This document shows positions 16,647-25,088 of a stretch of DNA of 26,281 bases, piece after piece. The notes under the pieces were generated by a model. The model worked only from the letters and a program-made list of their open reading frames with translations. It made no database searches and had not been told where the DNA came from. The position numbers were made by a program, and so were the translations under genes. Position 1 is the stretch's first letter. Each line of letters starts with the position of its first letter. Source of the DNA: Clostridiales bacterium UBA1389 (lineage in GTDB: Bacteria > Bacillota > Clostridia > Oscillospirales > CAG-382); the NCBI GenBank assembly GCA_002305335.1, contig DBQR01000046.1, positions 1-26,281 of the forward strand. The letters run 5' to 3'.

Positions 16647-17955
16647 TCAAAGCAGCTACTCTCCACCGGATACGGGAATCACCCTTGAAAAAAAACCCGG
16701 CAAAAAGCGGATTTACACCTTTCTGGTAATGCTTGTGGCCTTTATCTCCGCGCTGTTGCTGTGGTTTTACGTTTTGGGGTACGATTCCCCCAATTATGAA
16801 AAGGAATTTGACGTTCCGGTTATGGTGGAAGGGGTTTCGGAACTCAGGGAAACCAAGGGCTATACCGTGATTTCGGACTTCGGTTTCAGCATAAGGGTTA
16901 CCGTTTCAGGTACCCAGACGGAGGTTAATAAACTCCGTTCCAGTGACATCAGAGCCTTTGTCGATGTGTCACAGGTTTCCGTCCCGGGGAACAACACCCT
17001 TCCCATCAACGTTACGGTTAAAAACGAAAATCAGATAACCGTCAAAGACAAAAGCATGGAATCGGCGGTAATTTTCATTGACAAAAACATTGTTGCCGAA
17101 ATACCCGTTGAAATTGATTTTACCGACTATTCCCTTGAGGAAGGGTACAGCATAGGGGATTTTGAAACCACCCCCATTACGGTTACGGTGGAGGGACCCG
17201 AGTCGGAAATTTTAAAAATAAGCAAAGCCTACGGGATAGTCCAGCCCGGAACCCGCCTGAATCGTTCCACAAAATTCAATACCACCGTTACGCTGTATGA
17301 CGCAAAAGGCAATAAGGTAACGAACAGCTATATCAATTTAAAGGACACCAGCGTTATAGTAAGCCTTCCGGTTTACAGGACGGTGGACATTCCGGTGAAT
17401 GTTTATTTCTTCGGGGGGTATTTTTCCACCGATATGGCAGATATAGCCCTTTCCGACAGCTATATTAAGGTTAAAGGTCTGGTGGAGGATTTTGAAGGCT
17501 TCAGCGAAATAAAAATAAATATCGCGGGGGATTCCCTGACTTCGGAAACGGTAACGGTTACAAAACAGATTGTCCTCCCCACCGGGTTGGAATGTGTCAG
17601 CGGTCAGAAATCCGTCACCGCCGCCATAACCCTCCATGATATAGTTCACAGGGAAGTGGCATCTTCCGCCTCCGCGGTATGCGATATAATAAACGCTCCG
17701 GAAGACAAGGAAATAACCGTAGTAACCCCCAACCTGAACGTTACTTTCATGGGACCGGTGGAACCGCTGAAAACCCTATCCCAAACCTCCTTCAGGGCGG
17801 TTATTGACCTTTCCAATATGACCCTGGAATCGGGGAAAACCTATCTTGTCCCGGTGGATATTGTCCTGGTGGATGACGATATAAACCCCCTAAACGGAGT
17901 GTTCCCCGGCGGCGACTATGTAGTGACAATATCGGTAAATGACAGGGAGGGATGA
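16639..17955 (+). CDS. cdaR: YbbR-domain regulator of diadenylate cyclase, CdaR
   Basis: It is membrane-anchored and modulates CdaA activity. From the chosen start it has 438 residues: a short cytosolic tail, one transmembrane helix (about 25-47) and a beta-rich external portion that reads as several YbbR-like repeats (about 55-140, 145-230, 235-330 and 335-435). I chose the ATG at 16639, which has a strong GGAGGAGGG just upstream and overlaps the cdaA stop; an in-frame ATG at 16612 adds nine residues that belong to the cdaA reading region. It is followed by recJ after 3 nt. Confidence 0.93.
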   Translation: MNNQSSYSPPDTGITLEKKPGKKRIYTFLVMLVAFISALLLWFYVLGYDSPNYEKEFDVPVMVEGVSELRETKGYTVISDFGFSIRVTVSGTQTEVNKLRSSDIRAFVDVSQVSVPGNNTLPINVTVKNENQITVKDKSMESAVIFIDKNIVAEIPVEIDFTDYSLEEGYSIGDFETTPITVTVEGPESEILKISKAYGIVQPGTRLNRSTKFNTTVTLYDAKGNKVTNSYINLKDTSVIVSLPVYRTVDIPVNVYFFGGYFSTDMADIALSDSYIKVKGLVEDFEGFSEIKINIAGDSLTSETVTVTKQIVLPTGLECVSGQKSVTAAITLHDIVHREVASSASAVCDIINAPEDKEITVVTPNLNVTFMGPVEPLKTLSQTSFRAVIDLSNMTLESGKTYLVPVDIVLVDDDINPLNGVFPGGDYVVTISVNDREG

Positions 17956-17958
17956 TTA

Positions 17959-20064
17959 TTGCTTGGTGAAAACTGGTCTGTTGCGGCTATAGACAGGGAA
18001 AAGGAAGAATCCCTTGCGTCTTCCCTCAACATCGGAAGGCTTACCGCAAGGGTGCTTATTTCAAGAGGTTACGACACCGCAGAGCTTGCCGGACAGTTTA
18101 TAAATAAGACAAACTGCCAGCTGCATAATCCCTTTTTACTAAAGGATATGGACAAAGCCTGCTTCCGCATAAGGGAGGCTTTGGATAAAAAGCAGTCAAT
18201 CTGCATATACGGCGATTACGATGTTGACGGGGTAACCTCCACCACAATGTTATATTTATACCTTTCCTCCAAGGGGGCAAAGGTGAAATACTTTATACCC
18301 GAACGCCTTTCGGAAGGCTACGGGCTTAACAAGGACTCCATACGGGAAATTTCAAAGGACACCGACCTTATAATAACCGTTGACACCGGAATAACCGCCA
18401 TCGAGGAGGCTGAATACGCTAAAACCCTCGGAGTGGATTTAATTATAACAGATCATCACTCCTGCCGGGATATCCTTCCCGCCGCCTTTGCGGTGGTTAA
18501 TCCCCACCGCCCCGACTGCGATTATCCCTTCAAGCACCTGGCGGGGGTGGGGGTGGCATACAAGCTTATCTGCGCCCTTGAGGGGAGCTGTAAAGCAGCG
18601 GCAGAAAGCTACGCCGATCTGGTGGCCATAGGCACCATTGCCGATGTTATGCCGATTATCGACGAAAACCGCCTTATCGTGGACCTGGGCTTAAGGGCGC
18701 TGGAAACCACCGACAGACCCGGCCTCTGCGCCCTCATGGACAACACCGGAGTTGTAATAGAAGAGGGGAAAAGAAAAATATACACCTCCACCGTGGGTTA
18801 TATCATCGCCCCCCGTCTGAATGCGGCAGGGAGGATAGCCTCGGCAGACAAGTCCATCGAGCTGCTTTTGGAAACCGACTACGCTAAAGCGGATATATTA
18901 GCAAAGGAACTGTGCGAAATAAACCGGATCCGCCAGAACACCGAGCAGTCCATATACGACGAGGCAATCCAGCAGATAGGCCAATACCGGGGTGACCGGT
19001 TCAGCTACATACTTCATTCCGAAAACTGGCATCAGGGCGTGGTTGGGGTGGTGGCTTCCAAAATTGCCGAAAAATACTCCCTTCCCGCCATACTTTTTTC
19101 CTTCGACGGGGAAATCGGAAAGGGGAGCGGAAGGTCGGTAAAGGGGTTAAGCCTTACCGAGGTCCTGGAAAAATGCTCCGATCTGCTTATAGAATACGGC
19201 GGTCATGAGCTTGCCGCCGGCCTTTCCATCGAAAAAAAGCTTCTTGCCGAATTTATAGAAAGATTCGAAAAACTGTCAAGGGAACAGCTTGAGGACAAAA
19301 ACACCCTCATGCCGGTTGACATCGACTGCGAACTGTTTTTTGACGAAATAACCATCGATAACGCCAACGACCTGCTGTTGCTTGAGCCCTTCGGGCTTTC
19401 CAATCCGGTGCCCCAGTTTTTAATAAAGAATGCGGTTATAACCGATATTCTTCCCCTGTCCTGCGACAAGCATATAAGGATTAAAATAAAGGACAAATAC
19501 GGCAAAAAAGAAGCCAACGCCGTTTACTTCGGCATAAGCCACTGCGAATTTCCCTTCTGCCGGGGGGATACCTGCGAAATTGCCTGCACCTTGGGCGTAA
19601 ACAAGTTCAACGGCTTTTCCTATCCCCAGCTGCTTATAAGGGCAGTCCGCCCCTGCGATGCCGAAAGAAAGGCAATTTACCGCTCAAGGGAATACTATTC
19701 CAAGGTGGCGGGCGGGGAGGACTTTTCTGACCTTCCGCCGGATATAGTCCCCACCGTGGAGGATTTCAAGGCCGTGTTCAGGGTGCTGAAGCGGGAACTT
19801 TCGGGGGAAAGAAAGCGGATTTCCATTAGATATCTGAAAAGGCGCATCGAATTAACCGAAAATACATCGATAGACCTTTGTAAAATCAAAACCGTAATAG
19901 ACGTAATGACCGAATTCGGCATTGCCGAAACCATAAAGGTGCGGGGAATCGACATCATCGAAATCAAGCTTATACCCGCAGCCCAGAAGGTGGACCTTAA
20001 CAAGTCGGAAACACTGAATAATCTGAAAAAACATTTATCTGAAAACCCCGGCAAGCAGCCCTGA
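17959..20064 (+). CDS. recJ: Single-stranded-DNA-specific exonuclease RecJ
   Basis: This 5'-3' exonuclease takes part in recombinational repair and mismatch repair. The 701-residue protein has the DHH-family motifs GDYDVDG (D86, D88, D90), DHHS (165-168), AIGTIADVMP, and DHHA1 GGHELAAG (414-421), followed by an OB-like region and a C-terminal extension (about 560-701) typical of Firmicutes RecJ. The start is TTG, with GGGAGG in the last cdaR codons. rel follows 32 nt later. apt, which usually stands between recJ and rel in Firmicutes, is absent. Confidence 0.95.
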   Translation: MLGENWSVAAIDREKEESLASSLNIGRLTARVLISRGYDTAELAGQFINKTNCQLHNPFLLKDMDKACFRIREALDKKQSICIYGDYDVDGVTSTTMLYLYLSSKGAKVKYFIPERLSEGYGLNKDSIREISKDTDLIITVDTGITAIEEAEYAKTLGVDLIITDHHSCRDILPAAFAVVNPHRPDCDYPFKHLAGVGVAYKLICALEGSCKAAAESYADLVAIGTIADVMPIIDENRLIVDLGLRALETTDRPGLCALMDNTGVVIEEGKRKIYTSTVGYIIAPRLNAAGRIASADKSIELLLETDYAKADILAKELCEINRIRQNTEQSIYDEAIQQIGQYRGDRFSYILHSENWHQGVVGVVASKIAEKYSLPAILFSFDGEIGKGSGRSVKGLSLTEVLEKCSDLLIEYGGHELAAGLSIEKKLLAEFIERFEKLSREQLEDKNTLMPVDIDCELFFDEITIDNANDLLLLEPFGLSNPVPQFLIKNAVITDILPLSCDKHIRIKIKDKYGKKEANAVYFGISHCEFPFCRGDTCEIACTLGVNKFNGFSYPQLLIRAVRPCDAERKAIYRSREYYSKVAGGEDFSDLPPDIVPTVEDFKAVFRVLKRELSGERKRISIRYLKRRIELTENTSIDLCKIKTVIDVMTEFGIAETIKVRGIDIIEIKLIPAAQKVDLNKSETLNNLKKHLSENPGKQP

Positions 20065-20096
20065 CGGGACATTAAAGCAAAGGCAAAGGAAAAACT

Positions 20097-22301
20097 ATGA
20101 CCGTGGAATTCCAACAACTGTATAACCGTCTTGCCGAAAAGGGCGTGTATGACCTGGATAAGATCACACGCGCTTATTTGCTTGCCGAAAAAGCCCATTC
20201 CGGTCAGAAACGGATTTCCGGCGAGGATTACATCATCCATCCCATTTCGGTGGCGGTAATCGTGGCGGATTTACAGCTTGACACCGATTCCATCTGCGCC
20301 GCCCTCCTTCACGACACCATCGAGGACACTCAGGGAAGGGTTGATTTAGTATTAGTCAAAAAAGAATTCGGTCAGCAGGTGGCGGACCTGGTGGACGGGG
20401 TGACAAAGCTTATCCATATCCCCTTCGAAACCAAGCAGGACGAATCCATAGAAAATCTGCGCAAGATGTTCCTTGCCATGTCGAAGGACATAAGGGTTAT
20501 ATTCATAAAGCTTGCCGACCGGCTCCACAATATGCGCACCCTCTGCTACCGGGACGAAAACAAGCAGCGTTCCATTGCCCTTGAAACAATGCACGTCTAT
20601 GCCCCCCTTGCCCACCGCTTAGGTATCCAGAAAATCAAGCAGGAGCTGGAAACCCTGGCGCTGCAGTACCTTGACCCCATAGCCTATGAGGAAATACATC
20701 AGCTTATAGATAAGCGGATAGCCGAAAACGAGGGCTTTTTGGCAAGGGCAACCGACATGGTGGCGGAAGCCTTAAAGGAACAGGGAATAAACTTCCGTCT
20801 TGAAAGCCGCATAAAATCGGTTTACTCCATCTACCGCAAGATGTATAACCAGAACAAGGCCTTTGACGAGATATACGACTTTTACGCCATAAGAATAGTA
20901 GTCAAAACCGAAATGGAATGCTACACCTCCCTGGGGGTTATCCACGAGGAATTTAACTCCATGCCGGGGAGATTCAAGGATTACATTTCCACCCCCAAGC
21001 CCAATTTGTACCGTTCCCTCCATACCACCGTTATAGGTCATGACGGCATACCCTTCGAGGTTCAGATTCGTACAGAGGAAATGCACGAAATCGCCGAATA
21101 CGGTCTTGCCGCCCACTGGAAATATAAGTCCGGCGAGCAGACCAAAAAGGAAGCCGACGAAAAATACAAATGGCTCCGCACCCTGTTGGAAACCGAAAAG
21201 GACCTTGTGGATGCGGACGAATTCCTGCGTCCCCTTAAAATAGACATGTTCGACGACGAAACCTTTGTGTTCACCCCCAAGGGGGATGTGGTGTCTCTGC
21301 CGGCAGGGTCAAACACCATAGACTTTGCTTATGCCATCCATTCCGCCGTGGGGAACAAGATGGTGGGGGCAAAGGTTGACGGCAAGATTGTCCCCATCGA
21401 TTACGTCCTTGAAAACGGTCAGATTGTTGAAATACTGACCTCCTCCGCCTCAAAGGGCCCCAGCCGGGACTGGCTTAAGCTGGTGCGTTCCGCCGAGGCA
21501 AGGAACAAAATCCGCCAGTTCTTCAAGAAGGAACGGCGGACGGAAAACATAACCATAGGGGAAAACGAGGTGGACAGGGAACTCCGCCGGTACGGCCGCC
21601 CCTTCACCGAAGCCCAGAAGGACGAAATCGTCAAAAACGTGGCCGAACGCATGAGTATGCCGGACGTGGAGGATTTATACAACAATATCGGCTACGGGGG
21701 ACTTCCCGTATCCAAAATCGCCTCCAAGCTGAGGGATGAATTCGAACGGGTGGTAAACCCCGTCACAATCGAGGAAACCCTCCAGAAGGCGGCGGAACAG
21801 CAGAAAAAGCTGGAACGCAAGACCTATGTTCCCAAATCCCAGTCGGTTATTATCGACAGCGTAAAGGGCTGCGCGGTGAAGTTCGCCAAGTGCTGCAACC
21901 CCCTCCCCGGAGACAGCATTATCGGCTTTATAACCAAGGGCTACGGCATTTCCATTCATAAATACGACTGCGAAAACGTAATCGCAGGCCTGAAACGCCC
22001 CGAGGACAAGGACAGATGGGTGGTGGCATCCTGGACCGATTCGATTGAAAAACAGCAGTTCGGCGACTTTGAGGCAAGCCTTAACATATACGCCTCCTAT
22101 TCCCAGAAGCTGATAGCCGATGTCACTTTGGCGCTGTCGGATATGAAGGTGGCAATCGTGTCCCTTAAGGCTAATGAAAACGGAGACGACATGATACTCC
22201 GTGTGGTGCTTAAATGCAGTAACATAGAGCATCTTAAAAATATTATCAAAAATATGAAAAAGCTGCAGGGCGTAAGGGATGTGGCAAGAGGAAAAGCATG
22301 A
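20097..22301 (+). CDS. rel: Bifunctional (p)ppGpp synthetase/hydrolase Rel
   Basis: It makes and degrades the stringent-response alarmone on the ribosome. The 734-residue protein has the long RSH layout: hydrolase domain with H72/D73 and KLADRLHNMRTL, synthetase domain with RFKD (292-295) and YRSLHTTV, TGS domain (about 388-447), a helical/zinc-finger region with CCNPLPGD, and a C-terminal ACT/RRM domain (about 655-734). The RFKD form of the RxKD/ExDD motif indicates the bifunctional type, and the HD site is intact. AAAGGA lies six bases before the ATG. It shares an ATGA overlap with dtd. Confidence 0.97.
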   Translation: MTVEFQQLYNRLAEKGVYDLDKITRAYLLAEKAHSGQKRISGEDYIIHPISVAVIVADLQLDTDSICAALLHDTIEDTQGRVDLVLVKKEFGQQVADLVDGVTKLIHIPFETKQDESIENLRKMFLAMSKDIRVIFIKLADRLHNMRTLCYRDENKQRSIALETMHVYAPLAHRLGIQKIKQELETLALQYLDPIAYEEIHQLIDKRIAENEGFLARATDMVAEALKEQGINFRLESRIKSVYSIYRKMYNQNKAFDEIYDFYAIRIVVKTEMECYTSLGVIHEEFNSMPGRFKDYISTPKPNLYRSLHTTVIGHDGIPFEVQIRTEEMHEIAEYGLAAHWKYKSGEQTKKEADEKYKWLRTLLETEKDLVDADEFLRPLKIDMFDDETFVFTPKGDVVSLPAGSNTIDFAYAIHSAVGNKMVGAKVDGKIVPIDYVLENGQIVEILTSSASKGPSRDWLKLVRSAEARNKIRQFFKKERRTENITIGENEVDRELRRYGRPFTEAQKDEIVKNVAERMSMPDVEDLYNNIGYGGLPVSKIASKLRDEFERVVNPVTIEETLQKAAEQQKKLERKTYVPKSQSVIIDSVKGCAVKFAKCCNPLPGDSIIGFITKGYGISIHKYDCENVIAGLKRPEDKDRWVVASWTDSIEKQQFGDFEASLNIYASYSQKLIADVTLALSDMKVAIVSLKANENGDDMILRVVLKCSNIEHLKNIIKNMKKLQGVRDVARGKA

Positions 22302-22741
22302 GAGCGGTTGTATCAAGGGTTGACAGTGCAGTCTGTCGGGTTGACGGTAAAATAACCGGAAAAATCGACAAAGGAATGCTGGTTATAGTCGGCTTTTCGG
22401 TGGAGGACACGGAGGAGGAGGTTATAAAAACCGCCTCCAAAGTCGGGAAACTGCGTATATTTCCCGACAATGACGGAAAGATAAGTAAATCCGCCCCCGA
22501 CATAGGCGGTTCGGCTCTTGTTATTTCAAACTTCACTTTATACGGCAGGGTCAAGCGGACAAACCGTCCCGACTTCACCCGTTCCTGTCCCGCCGACAGG
22601 GCAAACGAATATTTCGAGCTTTTCAAAAAAGAGCTTTCCGCCCATCTCCCCGTGGAAACGGGTATTTTCGGCGCCCATATGCATATAGAGTCGTTAAACG
22701 ACGGCCCCGTAACCCTTATCATTGACTCCGAAGAGTTTTAA
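22298..22741 (+). CDS. dtd: D-aminoacyl-tRNA deacylase
   Basis: It removes D-amino acids (and glycine from tRNA-Ala) mischarged on tRNA. The 147-residue protein begins MRAVVSRV, has the C-terminal NDGPVT motif with the Gly-Pro that enforces chirality, and has S77 in SNFTL, where the family normally reads SQFTL. The Gln-to-Asn change at residue 78 is conservative but sits in a signature motif. AGAGGA is five bases before the ATG, which overlaps the rel stop. The rel-dtd pair is classical in Firmicutes; hemZ follows after 2 nt without the metallo-hydrolase gene often found between them. Confidence 0.96.
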   Translation: MRAVVSRVDSAVCRVDGKITGKIDKGMLVIVGFSVEDTEEEVIKTASKVGKLRIFPDNDGKISKSAPDIGGSALVISNFTLYGRVKRTNRPDFTRSCPADRANEYFELFKKELSAHLPVETGIFGAHMHIESLNDGPVTLIIDSEEF

Positions 22742-22743
22742 TA

Positions 22744-24216
22744 ATGAAAATATATATTGAAAACCATACCGACTATCTTAACGATTATTATTTCAAATCC
22801 CTCTGCCTGTTGTATTTCCATTCGGAAAAATTCCCGGTGGAAGACAGTTCCCCCAATACGGCAAGGTTTATTCTTAAAAAAGAAGACAAGGGGCTGACCG
22901 CCTTTTGCGAAATTTCTTCCCCCTACGGGAAGGCGTCCGCCGAATGCAAAGAGGAGGATATCGTCTTCACCATACCCACCCCCGGTGAGGAAATCGCCAA
23001 ATCCATTACGGGAAAAGCCTTGTTGGCCGCAGGCTATAAGCTGTTCGGATTCATCCCCCCCTGGGGACACATAACCGGGCTTCGTCCGGTAAAGCGGGCA
23101 AGGTTTTACCTTGAACGGGGCTTTTCCGAAAAAAAGGTAAGACGGCTGTTTGAAAACGACCACAACGTAAGCCGGGAAAAGACCGACCTTTCGATCGATA
23201 CGGCTTACAACGAAATAAAGCTGTTGTCGGACCTTGAAAACAACAACTGCGGCGTTTACGTTTCCATACCCTTCTGCCCCACCAGGTGCGACTACTGCTC
23301 CTTTGTGTCCTATTCCAACCAGAAGCTGTTTAAGCTTATTCCCGACTATCTTGCCCGCCTTTTGAAGGATATTAAAAAAACCGGAGAAATAATAAGGGAA
23401 ACGGGGTTTGTCCCCTCGGCAATCTATATCGGCGGGGGAACGCCCTCTTTTCTGTCAGAGGAGCAGCTTGAATTTCTGCTGTCCGGAATAAACAAACACA
23501 TACCCATGGAAAACCTGCGGGAATTTTCCTTTGAGGCGGGGCGCCCCGACACGTTAACAAAAGAAAAGCTGAACATAATAAATAAATACGGGGTAAACCG
23601 CATTTCGGTAAACCCCCAGACCACCAACCAGACCGTCCTGGACGCCATCGGCAGAAAGCATACCGTTGAGGATTTCTTCCAAGCCGCGAAACTGGTTAAA
23701 AAATATGATTTCAAAACGGTAAACGCCGATATTATCGCCGGCCTTCCCAAGGACACCTTTGAAAGTTTTTCAAAAACCCTTGATGACGTTTTGTCCTTAG
23801 GCTTCGAAAACGTTACCGTACACACCCTTTCTATTAAAAACGCCGCCGAAATGAAAAACGAAGAGGGAATTTTCGACCCGGCGGGAAGCCTTGCAAGGGA
23901 ATGCGTGTCTTATGTGGGGAAAACCCTAAAAGCAAAGAACTACCGCCCCTATTACCTCTACCGGCAGAAACGCACCGTGGGAAACGGGGAGAACACGGGT
24001 TATTCACTTGAAGGTCACGAGTGTCTATATAATGTAATGATGATGGAGGAAACCTCCTCCGTATTTGCCTGCGGGGCGGGGGCAATAACCAAGCTGGTGT
24101 CCTCCGACGGGGAACATATAGAAAGAATCGCCTTCCCCAAATTTCCCTTCGAATATCTTGAAAAGGAGGAGGGTATCGGCGAGGAAAGGATAAAATCGTT
24201 TTTTGCGAAAGGATGA
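22744..24216 (+). CDS. hemZ: Coproporphyrinogen III dehydrogenase-like radical SAM protein HemZ
   Basis: This 490-residue radical SAM enzyme of the HemN/HemZ group is annotated as oxygen-independent coproporphyrinogen III oxidase; true haem activity is not certain for all HemZ-like proteins. A HemZ-type N-terminal region (1-165) precedes the cluster-binding C178-x3-C182-x2-C185 (CPTRCDYC), then YIGGGTPSFLS, SFEAGRPDT and NADIIAGLP. Length and gene order (rel-dtd-hemZ) match clostridial HemZ. No other haem gene is in view. Its stop lies in the region where the kinase reading frame begins. Confidence 0.92.
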   Translation: MKIYIENHTDYLNDYYFKSLCLLYFHSEKFPVEDSSPNTARFILKKEDKGLTAFCEISSPYGKASAECKEEDIVFTIPTPGEEIAKSITGKALLAAGYKLFGFIPPWGHITGLRPVKRARFYLERGFSEKKVRRLFENDHNVSREKTDLSIDTAYNEIKLLSDLENNNCGVYVSIPFCPTRCDYCSFVSYSNQKLFKLIPDYLARLLKDIKKTGEIIRETGFVPSAIYIGGGTPSFLSEEQLEFLLSGINKHIPMENLREFSFEAGRPDTLTKEKLNIINKYGVNRISVNPQTTNQTVLDAIGRKHTVEDFFQAAKLVKKYDFKTVNADIIAGLPKDTFESFSKTLDDVLSLGFENVTVHTLSIKNAAEMKNEEGIFDPAGSLARECVSYVGKTLKAKNYRPYYLYRQKRTVGNGENTGYSLEGHECLYNVMMMEETSSVFACGAGAITKLVSSDGEHIERIAFPKFPFEYLEKEEGIGEERIKSFFAKG

Positions 24217-24300
24217 ACAGCCATAATTTACGATAAAACTTTTATAGAATCCTGCGAAGCGTCCTATGTAAATTCGGTAAATGACGCGGTTAAAAAGGCA

Positions 24301-25071
24301 ATGGAAAAGGGAAAACACCTGATTCTCCTTGCCGGCGCCTCCTGCGCGGGAAAAACCACCACATCAAAGAAAATAGAAGAAGAAATAGAAAAAAACGGCG
24401 GACACGCCGAAACCGTGTCCCTTGACGACTTTTACCTCAACCCTGCCGACAAACCCAAGACAAGGGACGGCATACCCGACTATGAGTCCCCCAAGTGCCT
24501 TGACCTTGAACTTATACGCCGCAGCTTTGACAGCATTTCCGAAAAAAAGAAAACCCCTCTTCCGGTTTTCGACTTTCAGAAACGCCACCGCCTTGAGGAA
24601 TGGCGGGTGATAAACCCCGACGAGCACACCTTTATAGTGGTGGAGGGGCTTCATGCGTTAAACCCCGATATCATAGGCGGGGACAGCATTGACAACGCCT
24701 ACCGTATTTACCTTACCTGCGAAAGCCCTGCGTATGACGCCAAGCTGCTTCGCCGCCTTGTACGGGACAATAACTACCGCAACGCCTCCGCGGAACTCAC
24801 CTTTTCTCTGTGGGACAATGTGAAAAACGGAGAAATAAAGTATATTTTCCCCTTTAAGCAGATTTCAGATACAATTATAAACACCTTTTTCGAATACGAG
24901 CTTTCAGCCCTTAAATGCGAGGGAATGGCCGTCCTTGAAAAGGTTGACAGAGACAGCATCTACTATCCGAAAGCCGAATATCTAATGAATCTCCTGTCCA
25001 ACGTCAACCCCGTCGACAAAAAAGCAATTCCCCCGACCTCATTGCTGTGGGAATTTCTCAAAACAACTTAA
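24301..25071 (+). CDS. Uridine kinase-like nucleoside kinase
   Basis: This P-loop kinase of the uridine kinase/phosphoribulokinase group has Walker A GASCAGKTTT (12-21 from the ATG at 24301), DDFY, a lid-type region and VVEGLHALNP, and ends in the conserved PPTSLLWEFL. From this ATG it is 256 residues. The frame stays open upstream to 24217 and the extra residues (beginning IIYDKTFIESCEAS) look coding, but no ATG, GTG or TTG is available there except the poorly placed 24301 ATG (only AAGG two bases upstream). A true start at ATA 24223 or ATT 24226 is possible. Longer clostridial relatives carry TGS and tRNA-synthetase-like domains in front; these are not here. It lies between hemZ and the flippase. 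Confidence 0.88.
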   Translation: MEKGKHLILLAGASCAGKTTTSKKIEEEIEKNGGHAETVSLDDFYLNPADKPKTRDGIPDYESPKCLDLELIRRSFDSISEKKKTPLPVFDFQKRHRLEEWRVINPDEHTFIVVEGLHALNPDIIGGDSIDNAYRIYLTCESPAYDAKLLRRLVRDNNYRNASAELTFSLWDNVKNGEIKYIFPFKQISDTIINTFFEYELSALKCEGMAVLEKVDRDSIYYPKAEYLMNLLSNVNPVDKKAIPPTSLLWEFLKTT

Positions 25072-25088
25072 CACTTTAGGAAGTATCT

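Noticed and set aside
21675..22316. A 213-codon open frame on the - strand at the end of rel
   Set aside because: It overlaps conserved ACT and zinc-finger coding of rel and the rel-dtd overlap. It is a long shadow frame with no independent support.
24213..24236. A 7-codon frame starting at the ATGA that overlaps the hemZ stop
   Set aside because: It is too short to call as a gene on its own. It is discussed instead as possible evidence of a frameshift in the kinase start.
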